64,000 nucleotides of DNA from Legionella rowbothamii (GTDB lineage: Bacteria > Pseudomonadota > Gammaproteobacteria > Legionellales > Legionellaceae). The stretch is from positions 62,001 to 126,000 of the forward strand of contig NZ_CAAAIM010000006.1 of NCBI RefSeq assembly GCF_900639985.1, written 5' to 3'. The notes under the pieces were generated by a model that made no database searches, was not told the DNA's origin, and saw only the letters and a list, made by a program, of their open reading frames with translations. The number at the start of each line of letters is the position of its first letter. The first letter of the stretch is position 1. The position numbers and the translations under genes are program-made. Positions 38,124 to 48,190 of the stretch are shown here, one piece after another.

Positions 38124-39068
38124 TTAAGCAAAATTAGCTGTCAGCGAAACAGTAGTCTGATTACTGCTGTAAATACTTCCACGTTTAAAATATTGCTGCT
38201 CTACACGAAGCGAGTATTGCTTATAAGAGAGGTTCACTCCCCCACCAACTTTATAACCATTCTTATCTAAATTTAGTCCAGGAACAGGCCCTACAAACGC
38301 AATCGGTACACCCCGTTGGTTATTACTAAAGTTTGCTACTTGTAATAAGCCGCCATTAACAAAGGGTTGAATCATTGGCGTTGCTTGATAGCCTATCTCA
38401 GCATTTTCCAAAAGAAAGGTTGCATCAGTATGAAGTCTATCCACAAACTGAGTAGCGATGAAGTTTGCAAAATCAAGATTATAAGGTCGTTGATTTACTT
38501 CCGTATGCAATACACCAACGTTGGCATTAAGAATGAAATTATTCAACTGCTTGCTGTATAAAGCCGCACCACTAATGAACCAATTATTACCTCGATTATT
38601 ACCAGCCGCATAATTAGTTCCCATACCTGGAAATTGCACGCTCGTACGAAAATGCCCCGTATTTTGTCCATAGCCTCCAGCAACATCAAAAAAGAAGGAA
38701 GGCTTAATATGTGTGAGGACATGTCCATAAATACTATTGTTGGTAATGGATTGGTCAGTCTTAGAAAAAGAAAAGCCCGGTAACAACAACTGGGAATTCA
38801 AGCTCGTATTGATCCAATAAGCAAAAAGTCCTGCTGAGAAATAATCATTCAACCTAACATTATTGCCACCAATACTATAAAAATTTGCATGCCCTTTATA
38901 ACGATTAAACCCGCCTGTAAGAGTAGTCGAATTAAAATTAAAATCATTATAAGCATAAACGCCGTTTACACTATATCTGGACATATTAGGCGCTTGTACC
39001 TGCTGTTGGTTTGCGGTGGCAATGGACTGAGCCAACAACAGAGAGATAAATAACGCCGGCTTTTTCAT
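38124..39068 (-). CDS. Outer-membrane beta-barrel (autotransporter-barrel-like)
   Basis: A 314-residue protein with a signal peptide (MKKPALFISLLLAQSIATA). It consists almost entirely of alternating strands rich in Tyr/Phe/Asn/Gly (SRYSVNGVYAYNDFNF, GNNWFISGAALYSKQLNNF, GYKVGGGVNLSYKQYSLRVEQQYF) and ends in a hydrophobic residue pattern (TVSLTANFA). This resembles an autotransporter or OmpA-type barrel without a passenger. The start at 39068 is set by GGAG five bases upstream. It lies directly downstream of the FecR-domain gene on the same strand, with 64 bases between. Confidence 0.7.
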   Translation of the reverse strand: MKKPALFISLLLAQSIATANQQQVQAPNMSRYSVNGVYAYNDFNFNSTTLTGGFNRYKGHANFYSIGGNNVRLNDYFSAGLFAYWINTSLNSQLLLPGFSFSKTDQSITNNSIYGHVLTHIKPSFFFDVAGGYGQNTGHFRTSVQFPGMGTNYAAGNNRGNNWFISGAALYSKQLNNFILNANVGVLHTEVNQRPYNLDFANFIATQFVDRLHTDATFLLENAEIGYQATPMIQPFVNGGLLQVANFSNNQRGVPIAFVGPVPGLNLDKNGYKVGGGVNLSYKQYSLRVEQQYFKRGSIYSSNQTTVSLTANFA

Positions 39069-39132
39069 CATAACTCCATTCATTCGTAATTCCTGTAATA
39101 CTTTACCAATTAATTTTTAAAAAATACGCTAA

Positions 39133-39867
39133 CTAACAACAAGGGCAAGCGCCTGAACCTACAATAGGTAGAATTGTCGTGGTCACAGTATGGGTTGCAG
39201 AATTAGTAATTGTCGCATTAACAACTTGGGTTAAGGTGCTAGGGTCAATAAAGTCGGGACTATTTCCAGCCTGGGAGGATGGGAGATCTACCCAACCATT
39301 TGCTGACCAATTAATTGGGCCGTAAGTAATTTGTTTGGTACTTGCATTATAAATAGCACTACTTTGTTGCTGGCCAGGACCTAGGGGATAACGATTATCA
39401 ACAATCACTAATCCATCAGTAACCTGAATTGCAAATTTTTTACAAGTAGCGGTATTACAGAATATTGCTGCCCGATACTTTGTTCCTGCAATTGCTAAGG
39501 CCACTAGAGGAGTGCTTAAAAGAGATTTTTTTTTGGTATCTGATGTTGCAGTTGTCGATTCCAAACCACCTTTCGCTAAATAAGCAGAATTACCAACTGC
39601 CGCTGCTTTATGATAGGAAACTACAGAATAATCAGAGTTAGGTTGTAACGAAACTAAAGTTCCGTTGGAGTATTGAAGCTGAGCAAGTGCACCACTCCTC
39701 GTGCTAATCACATCTCCTTCAAAAAACTCAGCTCCGCGTGTTAATGTTCGTTGCTGATTATTTCGTTTAGCGACGACTTCTTTGCTAGTAAATAAAACCT
39801 TTCCTGCCGATTCTGAAAACGCCACGGCTTGATAGATAAATAAAAATACAAATAACCATTTTTTCAT
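39133..39867 (-). CDS. Secreted FecR-domain protein
   Basis: A 244-residue exported protein with a signal peptide (MKKWLFVFLFIYQAVAFS) and a FecR-type domain at about 25-150: RTLTRGAEFFEGDVISTRSGALAQLQYSNGTLVSLQPNSDYSV, then LSTPLVALAIAGTKYRAAIFC. Unlike the TonB-linked FecR anti-sigma proteins it has no cytoplasmic part or membrane helix. The C-terminus is unusual, ending ACPCC. The start at 39867 has AGGA eight bases upstream. It is divergent from the inverse-autotransporter-like gene (180 bases apart) and upstream of an outer-membrane barrel, suggesting a surface-protein role. Confidence 0.75.
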   Translation of the reverse strand: MKKWLFVFLFIYQAVAFSESAGKVLFTSKEVVAKRNNQQRTLTRGAEFFEGDVISTRSGALAQLQYSNGTLVSLQPNSDYSVVSYHKAAAVGNSAYLAKGGLESTTATSDTKKKSLLSTPLVALAIAGTKYRAAIFCNTATCKKFAIQVTDGLVIVDNRYPLGPGQQQSSAIYNASTKQITYGPINWSANGWVDLPSSQAGNSPDFIDPSTLTQVVNATITNSATHTVTTTILPIVGSGACPCC

Positions 39868-40046
39868 CGGTGTATCCTTCACACATTTTTTTACAAACGC
39901 ATTATCATAGTACAGAGCGGCGCGGAAGGTAAGAGAATTTATAAAAAACTTTTTTATAAAAGGCTAGTAATATCAATAGAAATACATTATAAAATTTGCC
40001 TTTGAATTACATGTATTAAAATTTTAGATTTTTACAAGGATTGTCG

Positions 40047-42374
40047 ATGCAGTACCCTAGAAAAAAAATATCTCAACCTGTGCCCTCTTTAGTTTTAACT
40101 AGCATATTAATCGCCACCACAGCAACTCCAATAAATTCAGTGTGGGCTTTCGGAGGTCCGTGGAAACCACGACAAACGTTAAATATCCAGGGTGGTCATG
40201 GCCTTCAAGATTATTACGATGCACTTCTTCCTATTTCTGGTGATGCCGAAAGAATGTTTTATATTAACGGAGCTTTTGCCGGTACTCATCATGTAACTGG
40301 AGGCGACCTCGGACTTGGTTATCGCCAAATAATACTCAACAATGAATATGTAATTGGTGGTTATGCCCTTATGGGACGCTATCAAACCAACTACCATAAT
40401 ATGTTTACTCAATTAACCTTGGGTACAGAACTCTTTGGGACGATATGGGAAGGACGGGCACATTTATACCAACCCACAAGCCGAAGAAATAAATTTGTGA
40501 GCACTCGTTCAGGGGGATTTAGTTTTCAGGGACATAAATTATTAGGTATTCAAACGACAACTTATGAGCACGCAGAAGGAGGAGCTGATGTCGAAGTTGG
40601 ACGAGTAGTTCCGTGGATCCCTAAATTACGAGGTTTTGCAGGATACTATCGTAATGGTATAGCCAATGATCGTAAGAATATTAATGGCGGATATGGGCGT
40701 TTTGAATATCGCTATAACAACCATTTTACCTTTACCCTGAGTGATGCCTACGATAGATATCAAGGTAACTTCTTTGCCGTTGGGGTAAGAATGAGTATCG
40801 GCAGCCCCGAGGGTACGGTGCCTTTAACGGCAGAACAACGCATGACGGATTACTCAGTAAGACGTCGTGATGTATTTACTTATACCAGTAACTACAGTGT
40901 ACCCTTTACTTCCGTAGAAAACTTTTATTTTGTTGCGGGCCAATCAACTTCCGGCAACGGAACCTTTGAAACGCCCTATGGAACGATTCAAGAAGCAATA
41001 ACCGCTGCGAATTCAGGTGGAAACACCAACAACTATGTCTATGTATGCAATTGCAGTAACACATCTAGCTATACTTATGATTTAGGTGGGCAATTAAACA
41101 TAGGACCGAATACCAAGCTCATTGGCTCAGGTGGAAGCTTTTCTTACAATAATATAACCGTACCCTCTTTATGTGGAAATGCAAGACCTACTTTAGTTGG
41201 TAGCCTCTATCTTCCAGGAAATAATGAGCTAACTAACTTCAATATTACCGGAACTGGAACTACTCAAAATGCGGGTGTAATCGTTTCAGGACAGAATGTT
41301 ACCCTGAGTAACCTCAGTATTTACAGTTATACAGGACCTAATGGGGCTAATGGAACTAATGGGGCAAACGGTGATTTTGGTTCGGATGGGGCTAATGGAA
41401 CATCAGGAAATAATGGAACTAATGCCTATGGTATTTTCATCAGCAACTCATCTAATGTGTTGATTAGCAACGTTACTGTAACTGATATTAATGGCGGTAA
41501 TGGTGGACTTGGTGGTAATGGCGGTAATGCCGGCCCGAACAGTGGTAACGCTACTAATGGCGGATTTGGTGCTGATGGTGGTAGTGGCGGTGACGCTTGG
41601 GGTATTTCTATTAATAACAGCAGCTTAGTTACTCTAAACCAAGTTGCAATTTCTAACCTACTGGGCGGCAATGGTAATTCAGGTGGCTCTGGTGGATACG
41701 GTTTGTCTAGTGACATATTCTCAGCTGGTAATGGTGGTGGTTCAGGTAATGGTGGAAATGGTGGAACTGCTGGAGGATTATCACTAAATTCCGGTGCTTC
41801 TATTTCCATCAATGCGTTAAACATCAGCGGAAACCTTACGGGGGGTAATGCAGGAGTAGGTGGTACAGGTGGTGCAGGCAGTGTAGGTACTGAACCCTTC
41901 TTCCCCACTTCCATTAGTGGTATGGGAGGTAATGGCGGTAATGGAGGTAATGGGGGTAATGGGGGAAGTGCTGTAGGTATTTCAATCATTGATACCTCCT
42001 CCATATCAGCTTCTGGAGTCACTTTAAGTGGGTCTTATAGTGCAGGTGCGGCCGCCGCTGGCGGTAATGGAGGCGCAGGTGGCGACGGAGGTGATGCTCC
42101 CCTCTCAGGTACAGCCGGTGGTAATGGTGGTGATGGTGGTGCTGCAGGTAACGGTGGTAATGGTGGTAATGCTTATGGTATAGAATCTAATAGCGGAACC
42201 ATTAATGCAACCTTTGAGGAAACACTTACAGCAACATCTGGGGCGAGTGCGGGTACGGTTGGTGCCGGAGGTGCAGCAGGTACAGGTAATGGAGCACCCA
42301 ACGGTCAACCAGGTGCATCAGGCGCAGTGGGACAGAATGGAGCTGATGGTACAGCAAGTAATACTGCACCCTAA
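40047..42374 (+). CDS. Inverse-autotransporter-like protein with Gly/Asn-rich (PGRS-like) passenger
   Basis: A 775-residue exported protein, start ATG 40047 with AAGGA upstream. An N-terminal signal ends near VWAFG (about 34). Residues about 40-265 form a barrel resembling the intimin/invasin inverse-autotransporter domain (DLGLGYRQIILNNEYVIGGYALMG; FTQLTLGTELF; FEYRYNNHFTFTLSDAYDRYQ). From about 289 a right-handed beta-helix style region starts (GNGTFETPYGTIQEAITAAN). From about 429 to 765 the passenger is dominated by GGNGG/GANG units interrupted by beta-strand rungs (ISNSSNVLISNVTVT). This looks like PE_PGRS proteins of mycobacteria by composition only. It ends in a Gly/Ala/Asn tail. Probably a surface adhesin (inference). 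Confidence 0.65.
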   Translation: MQYPRKKISQPVPSLVLTSILIATTATPINSVWAFGGPWKPRQTLNIQGGHGLQDYYDALLPISGDAERMFYINGAFAGTHHVTGGDLGLGYRQIILNNEYVIGGYALMGRYQTNYHNMFTQLTLGTELFGTIWEGRAHLYQPTSRRNKFVSTRSGGFSFQGHKLLGIQTTTYEHAEGGADVEVGRVVPWIPKLRGFAGYYRNGIANDRKNINGGYGRFEYRYNNHFTFTLSDAYDRYQGNFFAVGVRMSIGSPEGTVPLTAEQRMTDYSVRRRDVFTYTSNYSVPFTSVENFYFVAGQSTSGNGTFETPYGTIQEAITAANSGGNTNNYVYVCNCSNTSSYTYDLGGQLNIGPNTKLIGSGGSFSYNNITVPSLCGNARPTLVGSLYLPGNNELTNFNITGTGTTQNAGVIVSGQNVTLSNLSIYSYTGPNGANGTNGANGDFGSDGANGTSGNNGTNAYGIFISNSSNVLISNVTVTDINGGNGGLGGNGGNAGPNSGNATNGGFGADGGSGGDAWGISINNSSLVTLNQVAISNLLGGNGNSGGSGGYGLSSDIFSAGNGGGSGNGGNGGTAGGLSLNSGASISINALNISGNLTGGNAGVGGTGGAGSVGTEPFFPTSISGMGGNGGNGGNGGNGGSAVGISIIDTSSISASGVTLSGSYSAGAAAAGGNGGAGGDGGDAPLSGTAGGNGGDGGAAGNGGNGGNAYGIESNSGTINATFEETLTATSGASAGTVGAGGAAGTGNGAPNGQPGASGAVGQNGADGTASNTAP

Positions 42375-42378
42375 TCGT

Positions 42379-42446
42379 TCAAAACACCGAAAATGATATG
42401 AGCTAATTTAAAAATGACAGCATAAAAATTGTTTTCGGTGTTTTGA
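42379..42446. terminator. 15-bp inverted repeat after the Gly-rich gene
   Basis: TCAAAACACCGAAAA (42379-42393) and its exact complement (42432-42446) are separated by 38 bases, four bases after the stop. The arms themselves end in A- and T-tracts. A terminator is likely, although the loop is unusually long. Confidence 0.45.
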
Positions 42447-42461
42447 CCACAGACTTAATAA

Positions 42462-42491
42462 TTGACATATTGTTTAATTATTGAATAAAAT
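42462..42491 (+). promoter_or_regulatory. Sigma-70 type promoter
   Basis: TTGACA (42462-42467), 18 bases, TAAAAT (42486-42491), placed 30 bases upstream of the ATG of the 642-residue orphan gene. The consensus -35 and near-consensus -10 make this one of the clearest promoters in the window. Confidence 0.6.
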
Positions 42492-42520
42492 ACACCAAAT
42501 TTATTCTTTGAGCTATTTAT

Positions 42521-44449
42521 ATGGAAGATTATTTAAGCCTTGGCGAGTTCCCAACTTTTCTTGAACATTATTATCCTGAAGATTATTTAACAAGCATTCG
42601 CCTATTCTGTTTTTTCCTTGAACAAAATTACGGTTATGAATTTGAAGAACGGTTCGATACAGAAACTCTGTTATCCGAGAATCCACAGATTGTTTCTGAG
42701 CTATTAAGCGAACAAGACGCTTTTTTATTATTAAATAAGATAGAGCTCTTTATAGGCGCTGACAAATGCCAATTGGTAGCATCTCGTTATACCCCAAATT
42801 CATATCGTGTATTAATTGACTATGATCTTCTTGCTTATCATGCTAATTTAAAAAACATTCGGGAGTATATTAATTCTCACCAATCAACAAACAAGCCACG
42901 TTATTGCATCTTCCAACGAGCCTCCTCTGAATCTCAAGAGCAAACAAAAGTCCCAAGCCTTCGTGTTATTATTCTTAAGCGTCTGGCACAAAACGGATTT
43001 ATATCTCTATCTCCAGAGGAATATGATGAGTTACTAGACAGGATAAACGAACTCGATAATTTCTATATTGTAACAGAAATAGAGCTATTAGCTGAATTAT
43101 CTGATGCCCTAAAGAACCGCAGAATAACCTGGCAACGTATCATTAAAGAATGGCAGTTTACTATTCCCGTCCTTCTCCAATTGGCTGAGAAACAGGTTGA
43201 TTTACAAGAGACTCTGCTAAAAGAATTAGGCGATAATACATTTGTCCAGTTAGTTGCACAATGTAATTCTAAATCAGTGTTTATCCAATTTATAAAACAA
43301 GCATTCCATAGTGATGAATGCAGAGATCATCTACTTATTGATCTCAACAAATACCCTCATAGGTATGTCAATATAGCACAAGGTCATCCACCAATCTTAC
43401 TTGAGCTTATTGAGCTAGCGTTAACCAATGAGGAAGTAGCAACATTATTGCAATCAAGTATTCTATCAACAGAAGAACCACCCGCTGAGAACTATTCACC
43501 CAACGAAGAATCATTTAAACGCGAGATGTATAAATTACTCACCATGAATTTATTTGGCGCCCCCTTTGGTGAGGGAAATATTAATCCATGGTCCGTACTA
43601 ATAGGTAATGCCCGCTTTAATCCAATAGAGAGAAAATTTCTTGAGCATATGCTTTGCCATCCAGTTCAACTTGCAGGCACTGAATATTATGACTCCGTAT
43701 ACTATCAAAATGGATTATTAGCTCTACTCACCGAATCAGGCTATCACGAAAGTCTTTCAACCCTTTTTGAACTTGCGACACGACATCGTGAATTGCACAT
43801 TAGCCTGGTACAAGCACTTCTCGTTACAAACACGACTAAAAATGTTTTACACGAACTAAGTGTTCACGCGCCCGATTATTTATCTGCTTTCTTAGCTTTG
43901 GCACAGTCTAGCCCTGCTTTGCAAGATGCTTTAGCTATTATTCTAGACACAGAAAAAAGTTACTATTTGCCTGCCATTGCAGAGATGCATGAAGAGAATA
44001 ACGAAGTACAAAGTGATGATAATATGAGTTGGGATTCTTATTGCTCCTATGCTTCCCCGAATTACTACGGCACTGTGATGGATCTTGCTAGAGGAAGAGT
44101 TTATAGCGGGACCCGATCCAATGGGGGGTATGAAGCTCTACCTTCTTTGTCTTTGTTAGCAAAAGCCGAACCGCAGCAACTTTTTAAACTCATTAAAATG
44201 ACGGATACCAGCCTCAAAATGAGAAGTGTATTTACTGAAATTATTGCATCACCTGCCTGGAAGGAAATTACTGCCAACTTATCAGAACAAGCAAAATTGT
44301 CATTGCATCAACTTGCGATGCAATCATCCCAAACGGGTTACTCCTCCTCGTTCTTTAATAATACAGGAATAAATATCATTTGGAATTTGATTACAGAAAC
44401 GATGAAAGAACAGAGTTTCGAAAGCGCTCCCAGTTCCTCACTCAACTAA
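42521..44449 (+). CDS. Orphan 642-residue helical protein
   Basis: I do not recognise this protein. It has no signal peptide and no membrane segment. It is Leu/Glu-rich and predicted mainly alpha-helical, with possible helical-repeat character (PVLLQLAEKQVDLQETLLKEL, PILLELIELALTNEEVATLL, SLSTLFELATRHRELHISLVQALL). A less regular, Ser/Tyr/Asn-rich segment at about 490-545 (NEVQSDDNMSWDSYCSYASPNYYG) interrupts it. The C-terminus is Ser-rich (FESAPSSSLN). A good promoter lies upstream and a palindromic repeat downstream, so it is a single transcription unit. Size, orphan status and solubility fit a Dot/Icm substrate, but nothing proves it. Confidence 0.6.
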   Translation: MEDYLSLGEFPTFLEHYYPEDYLTSIRLFCFFLEQNYGYEFEERFDTETLLSENPQIVSELLSEQDAFLLLNKIELFIGADKCQLVASRYTPNSYRVLIDYDLLAYHANLKNIREYINSHQSTNKPRYCIFQRASSESQEQTKVPSLRVIILKRLAQNGFISLSPEEYDELLDRINELDNFYIVTEIELLAELSDALKNRRITWQRIIKEWQFTIPVLLQLAEKQVDLQETLLKELGDNTFVQLVAQCNSKSVFIQFIKQAFHSDECRDHLLIDLNKYPHRYVNIAQGHPPILLELIELALTNEEVATLLQSSILSTEEPPAENYSPNEESFKREMYKLLTMNLFGAPFGEGNINPWSVLIGNARFNPIERKFLEHMLCHPVQLAGTEYYDSVYYQNGLLALLTESGYHESLSTLFELATRHRELHISLVQALLVTNTTKNVLHELSVHAPDYLSAFLALAQSSPALQDALAIILDTEKSYYLPAIAEMHEENNEVQSDDNMSWDSYCSYASPNYYGTVMDLARGRVYSGTRSNGGYEALPSLSLLAKAEPQQLFKLIKMTDTSLKMRSVFTEIIASPAWKEITANLSEQAKLSLHQLAMQSSQTGYSSSFFNNTGINIIWNLITETMKEQSFESAPSSSLN

Positions 44450-44470
44450 AGATAGGAAAAGAACGCCCGA

Positions 44471-44555
44471 TTTACCATGGCTTGATCACGGTCTCCAGAG
44501 TTATCTTGCAACCTCACTCCGACTTATGAATACCGCGCTCAAGTCGCGGTAATTC
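44471..44555. repeat. Palindromic repeat, ATTACCnCGGCTtGACC family
   Basis: Inverted ends TTTACCATGGCTTGATCACG and GAATACCGCGCTCAAGTCGC (extending to GGTAATT) with CTCACTCCG in the interior, like 35402-35485. Flanking GCCCG/CGGGC extends the palindrome. It separates the orphan gene from the convergent glycosyltransferase gene. Confidence 0.65.
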
Positions 44556-44564
44556 TCAAACGGG

Positions 44565-46265
44565 CTATGGGAGAGTATTAAACTGCCCCTTCTTCTTTAT
44601 TCTAATAAAATCATACTTCATTAAATACGTTAAACTACGTACAACGACTCCAGAGGAAATAGTTCTATCCCGGCTAGTAACAAAACTGACAGCATCTTGA
44701 GTACTTATTGTTTTATGATGAGCAGCAGCAACAATTTGCTGCAAATACGTAAGGGGAACAATCTGCTGCGCCCCCATTCCACCTAAATGGTTTGCGATTA
44801 ATGGTTCTAATTGGTCAAGCGAAGTCTGGCCTGATTTAAAGTAATCGTTGGGCTTTAAAGTGGTACTAGCATGCCCAGAAAAGGTATGAAAAGGATCGGC
44901 AAGCAAAGGAGGAACTCCGATTGCTATTTTCGCTTCATTTGTTGCAGCACGACGTCTTGCAGAGAGCTCGTCCCACAAAGCATCATAACGAGGTAAAACT
45001 TTACTCCAATGAAAATGCTCTTGCACACGCCGATAGCCTGCCGCCCCCATCTGCTGTCTTAATTCAGGATTTAGATACAATTGCCATAACGCATTCACGC
45101 AAGCCCCCACATCAACTGCAGCCATTTGTGCAGTCAATCCTGCATAGGTTAACCAATTAATCCCTTTAGTTAAATAACCCAGACTTAAATCCACTCCACA
45201 GCCCGCGGGAGGTAAAATAGTAGGGAGCAGAAAACCATCCACCTCATGACGAACGGTATCTCTGTAACCATCCCAATCAGAGACAATTACCGGCAGTTTA
45301 TTTGCCATAGCTTCCAATGGAGTGACTCCAAAACTTTCCTGAATATTGTCCGATAAAGACATAAATACATCCGCTCCAGGCCAGATGGCTTTTTTCTTTG
45401 CTTCCGTATCCATATCATTAATAAAATGCGTCTTAACTGAGGGACAAAATAATTGAGCCGCCTTTTGATAATGAGTTTTATGTTCTTCCTTATCAAACCA
45501 CCCAGCTTGCACAAAATGAACTCGACTTTGAGCACCTATACGTTGTGCCAATGCCTCCAATGCCAAATACATAGGAATGGGATGTGCTTTTTCATAAAAG
45601 AACAATCGACCAACAAAGAGCACCACATAATCATGCTCAGCAATACCGTATTGCTTACGAAAATTGTTACGATGCACTTCATGGAGTTGTGGGGCAGAAA
45701 CATCTTCCGGATTAATCCCCAATGGAAGCACTGGTAATTGTAAGGTACACTTTACTGGCTCTTTATAGCGCGTTTTTAGATAATCATGCCACTGGCTAAA
45801 TAAATTCTCCATCACCCGTTTGGATGCAATGGAAGTGCAAATTATTGCATCCCAATCATGCAAAGGCGCCTGAACTAATTGGGCAACTTCCTCAGCCGTA
45901 TCCATACCTGCTAAAGCATGTACTAGTCCACAAATACTAAATGAATCTGGACTCATAAATGCTCTAGACCACGCCATTTTATTAATCAGGACATCCGGCT
46001 GCATGTAAAGATCCGATTGTTTCAAAGCGGGAACATCACCTTGCATAATTGGATAAAAGGTTTTGAAGGGAGAATCCAGCTCATAATTATTTTTAAACTC
46101 ATCAAAAAAATGAGCCTGAGCAATATAAGGAGATAATGTAGAACGAGCTCCATATTTAACTAATGCCTTCAGCAAACCATCATTGGCAATTGTATTACCC
46201 GCAACACGCGTTACGGTCCGGTAATTAATGGGAGCATAATAAATACTCATTGAAGAATTTATCAT
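44565..46265 (-). CDS. Glycosyltransferase, group 1 (GT4-like)
   Basis: A 566-residue cytosolic glycosyltransferase. The C-terminal Rossmann domain carries YVVLFVGRLFFYEKAHP (about 222-238), HFINDMDTEAKKKAIWPGADVFMSLSDNIQESFGVTPLEAMANKLPVIVSDWDGYRDTVRHEVDGFL and the nucleotide-sugar ESFGVTPLEAMA (E-x7-E) motif. A C-terminal extension of about 130 residues after the GT-B fold has no recognised match. The start at 46265 is set by AGGA seven bases upstream; upstream in-frame codons lack an SD. The sugar acceptor is unknown. It is divergent from proS. Confidence 0.85.
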   Translation of the reverse strand: MINSSMSIYYAPINYRTVTRVAGNTIANDGLLKALVKYGARSTLSPYIAQAHFFDEFKNNYELDSPFKTFYPIMQGDVPALKQSDLYMQPDVLINKMAWSRAFMSPDSFSICGLVHALAGMDTAEEVAQLVQAPLHDWDAIICTSIASKRVMENLFSQWHDYLKTRYKEPVKCTLQLPVLPLGINPEDVSAPQLHEVHRNNFRKQYGIAEHDYVVLFVGRLFFYEKAHPIPMYLALEALAQRIGAQSRVHFVQAGWFDKEEHKTHYQKAAQLFCPSVKTHFINDMDTEAKKKAIWPGADVFMSLSDNIQESFGVTPLEAMANKLPVIVSDWDGYRDTVRHEVDGFLLPTILPPAGCGVDLSLGYLTKGINWLTYAGLTAQMAAVDVGACVNALWQLYLNPELRQQMGAAGYRRVQEHFHWSKVLPRYDALWDELSARRRAATNEAKIAIGVPPLLADPFHTFSGHASTTLKPNDYFKSGQTSLDQLEPLIANHLGGMGAQQIVPLTYLQQIVAAAHHKTISTQDAVSFVTSRDRTISSGVVVRSLTYLMKYDFIRIKKKGQFNTLP

Positions 46266-46463
46266 AGTACATCCTTTTAAATGTGGCATCCCATTAAACT
46301 TAGCAATGGGTCTCATTGAGGTGGTATACAAAAAAATGAATACTCCAGTAACTAACCTTAAAAATCAAGAAAAACAGGATCCCTTATGCCCTGCTTTAAT
46401 AGTATTTTGGCATTCCTTGGGTATATAATGCCTAAATTTACGAAATTACTTTCAGGAGCAGAA

Positions 46464-48173
46464 ATGCGTGCGTCACAATGGTTTTTAGTTACCCTAAAAG
46501 AAACTCCTAACGATGCTGAAATCGTTTCTCATCAATTGATGTTGAGAACAGGGATGATCCGTAAACTGGGCTCAGGGCTTTATACTTGGATGCCTCTAGG
46601 ACTCAGGGTACTTCGTAAAATAGAACAAATCGTTCGTGAAGAAATGAATCGTACCAATGCCATGGAAGTACTCATGCCATCCGTACAACCTGCGGAGCTT
46701 TGGCAAGAAACTGGACGTTGGGAAACTTTTGGTGGACAACTGCTCACCATGAAAGATTCTAACCAAAGAGAATATTGCTACGGTCCAACTCATGAAGAAG
46801 TCATTACAGACATTATGCGTAATGAGCTGCAATCTTATAAACAATTACCAGCAAACTTTTATCAAATCCAGACTAAATTCCGAGATGAAATCAGACCACG
46901 CTTTGGAGTAATGCGTGCTCGTGAATTTATTATGAAAGATGCTTATTCATTCCACTTAGGCATAGAAAGTTTACAAAAAACTTATCAAGACATGTACCAG
47001 GCTTATTGCCGTATTTTTGATCGTATGGGTCTAAAATATCGTGCGGTAGAAGCGGATACAGGCGCTATTGGAGGCTCAGCCTCTCATGAGTTCCAAGTAC
47101 TGGCTGATTCTGGCGAAGACTTAATTTTCTATAGTGATGCAGGTAGCTATGCAGCGAATATAGAACAAGCTATTAGTCTAAAACCTGAAAAATCAACTAA
47201 TCCTACGACTCAAAAGATCGCATTGATTGATACACCAAAGCAAAAAACCATTGCTGAAGTGTCAAAATTCCTAAATATCGCAAGTCGCGATATGATCAAA
47301 ACCTTAATTGTACGTGGTAAAGAGCATCCTATGGTTGCTTTGATTTTACGTGGTGATGATGAACTTAATGAAGTAAAAGCAACAAAACACCCACTCATTG
47401 CCTCTCCATTACAATTTATAGATGAAGAAAACATTCTAAAAACACTAAACGCTCCAATTGGTTCGCTAGGACCTATTGGCTTATCCATTCCATTAATTGC
47501 AGACCACCATGCGCTTGCTATGGATGAGTTTGTTTGCGGCGCAAACCAAGCGGATAAACATTACCAACATGCCGCCTGGGATAAAGATATCGATGTTTAC
47601 CAAGCATATGACTTACGTAACGTAAAAGACGGGGATCCAAGCCCAGATGGTCAAGGTACCCTGCGCTCTTGTCGCGGTATTGAAGTTGGCCATGTATTCC
47701 AATTAGGCGATAAATATGCCAAAGCAATGAATGCTTCAGTAGTTAATGAACAAGGTCAATTAGAAACGATGTTGATGGGTTGTTATGGTTTAGGGATCAC
47801 TCGTGTCGTTGCTGCAGCAATAGAGCAACATCATGATGATCAAGGAATTATCTGGCCACAAAATATCGCGCCATTCCAAATGGTGATTATTCCCTTGAAT
47901 GCGCATAAATCTCAAGTAGTAAAAGACCAAGCAGAAGCCTTGTATCAACAACTTAGTGATGCAGGAGTTGAAGTGTTACTTGATGATCGAAATGAGCGTG
48001 CAGGAGCCCTCTTTGCCGATCATGATTTAATTGGTATACCGCATCGTCTGGTGGTTAGCGACCGAAACATTGAGCAGAATTGTGTGGAATATAAATCACG
48101 TTCTACTGGTGAAACACAACAAATCTCTCTGAGCACTGCTGTTGCAGATCTAATTAAATTAATTTCACAATAA
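46464..48173 (+). CDS. proS: Prolyl-tRNA synthetase
   Basis: Class II synthetase charging tRNA-Pro. From the ATG at 46464 (AGGAG five bases upstream, [10 protein letters not shown]) it is 569 residues, the bacterial-type length. Motif 2 and 3 regions are visible ([55 protein letters not shown]). The YbaK-like editing insertion lies at about 225-385 between them, and the C-terminal anticodon-binding domain is complete. A hairpin terminator follows. Confidence 0.97.
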   Translation: MRASQWFLVTLKETPNDAEIVSHQLMLRTGMIRKLGSGLYTWMPLGLRVLRKIEQIVREEMNRTNAMEVLMPSVQPAELWQETGRWETFGGQLLTMKDSNQREYCYGPTHEEVITDIMRNELQSYKQLPANFYQIQTKFRDEIRPRFGVMRAREFIMKDAYSFHLGIESLQKTYQDMYQAYCRIFDRMGLKYRAVEADTGAIGGSASHEFQVLADSGEDLIFYSDAGSYAANIEQAISLKPEKSTNPTTQKIALIDTPKQKTIAEVSKFLNIASRDMIKTLIVRGKEHPMVALILRGDDELNEVKATKHPLIASPLQFIDEENILKTLNAPIGSLGPIGLSIPLIADHHALAMDEFVCGANQADKHYQHAAWDKDIDVYQAYDLRNVKDGDPSPDGQGTLRSCRGIEVGHVFQLGDKYAKAMNASVVNEQGQLETMLMGCYGLGITRVVAAAIEQHHDDQGIIWPQNIAPFQMVIIPLNAHKSQVVKDQAEALYQQLSDAGVEVLLDDRNERAGALFADHDLIGIPHRLVVSDRNIEQNCVEYKSRSTGETQQISLSTAVADLIKLISQ

Positions 48174-48190
48174 ACCAAATCTATACATAG

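Noticed and set aside
41426-42022. Antisense 198-codon ORF rich in Pro and Leu (PPLPPLPP)
   Set aside because: It is the reverse-strand reading of the Gly/Asn-coding repeats; open only because of composition.
41330-42180. Tandem GGTAATGG-like DNA as a minisatellite or CRISPR
   Set aside because: The periodicity follows codons of the Gly/Asn passenger and has no conserved repeat-spacer structure.
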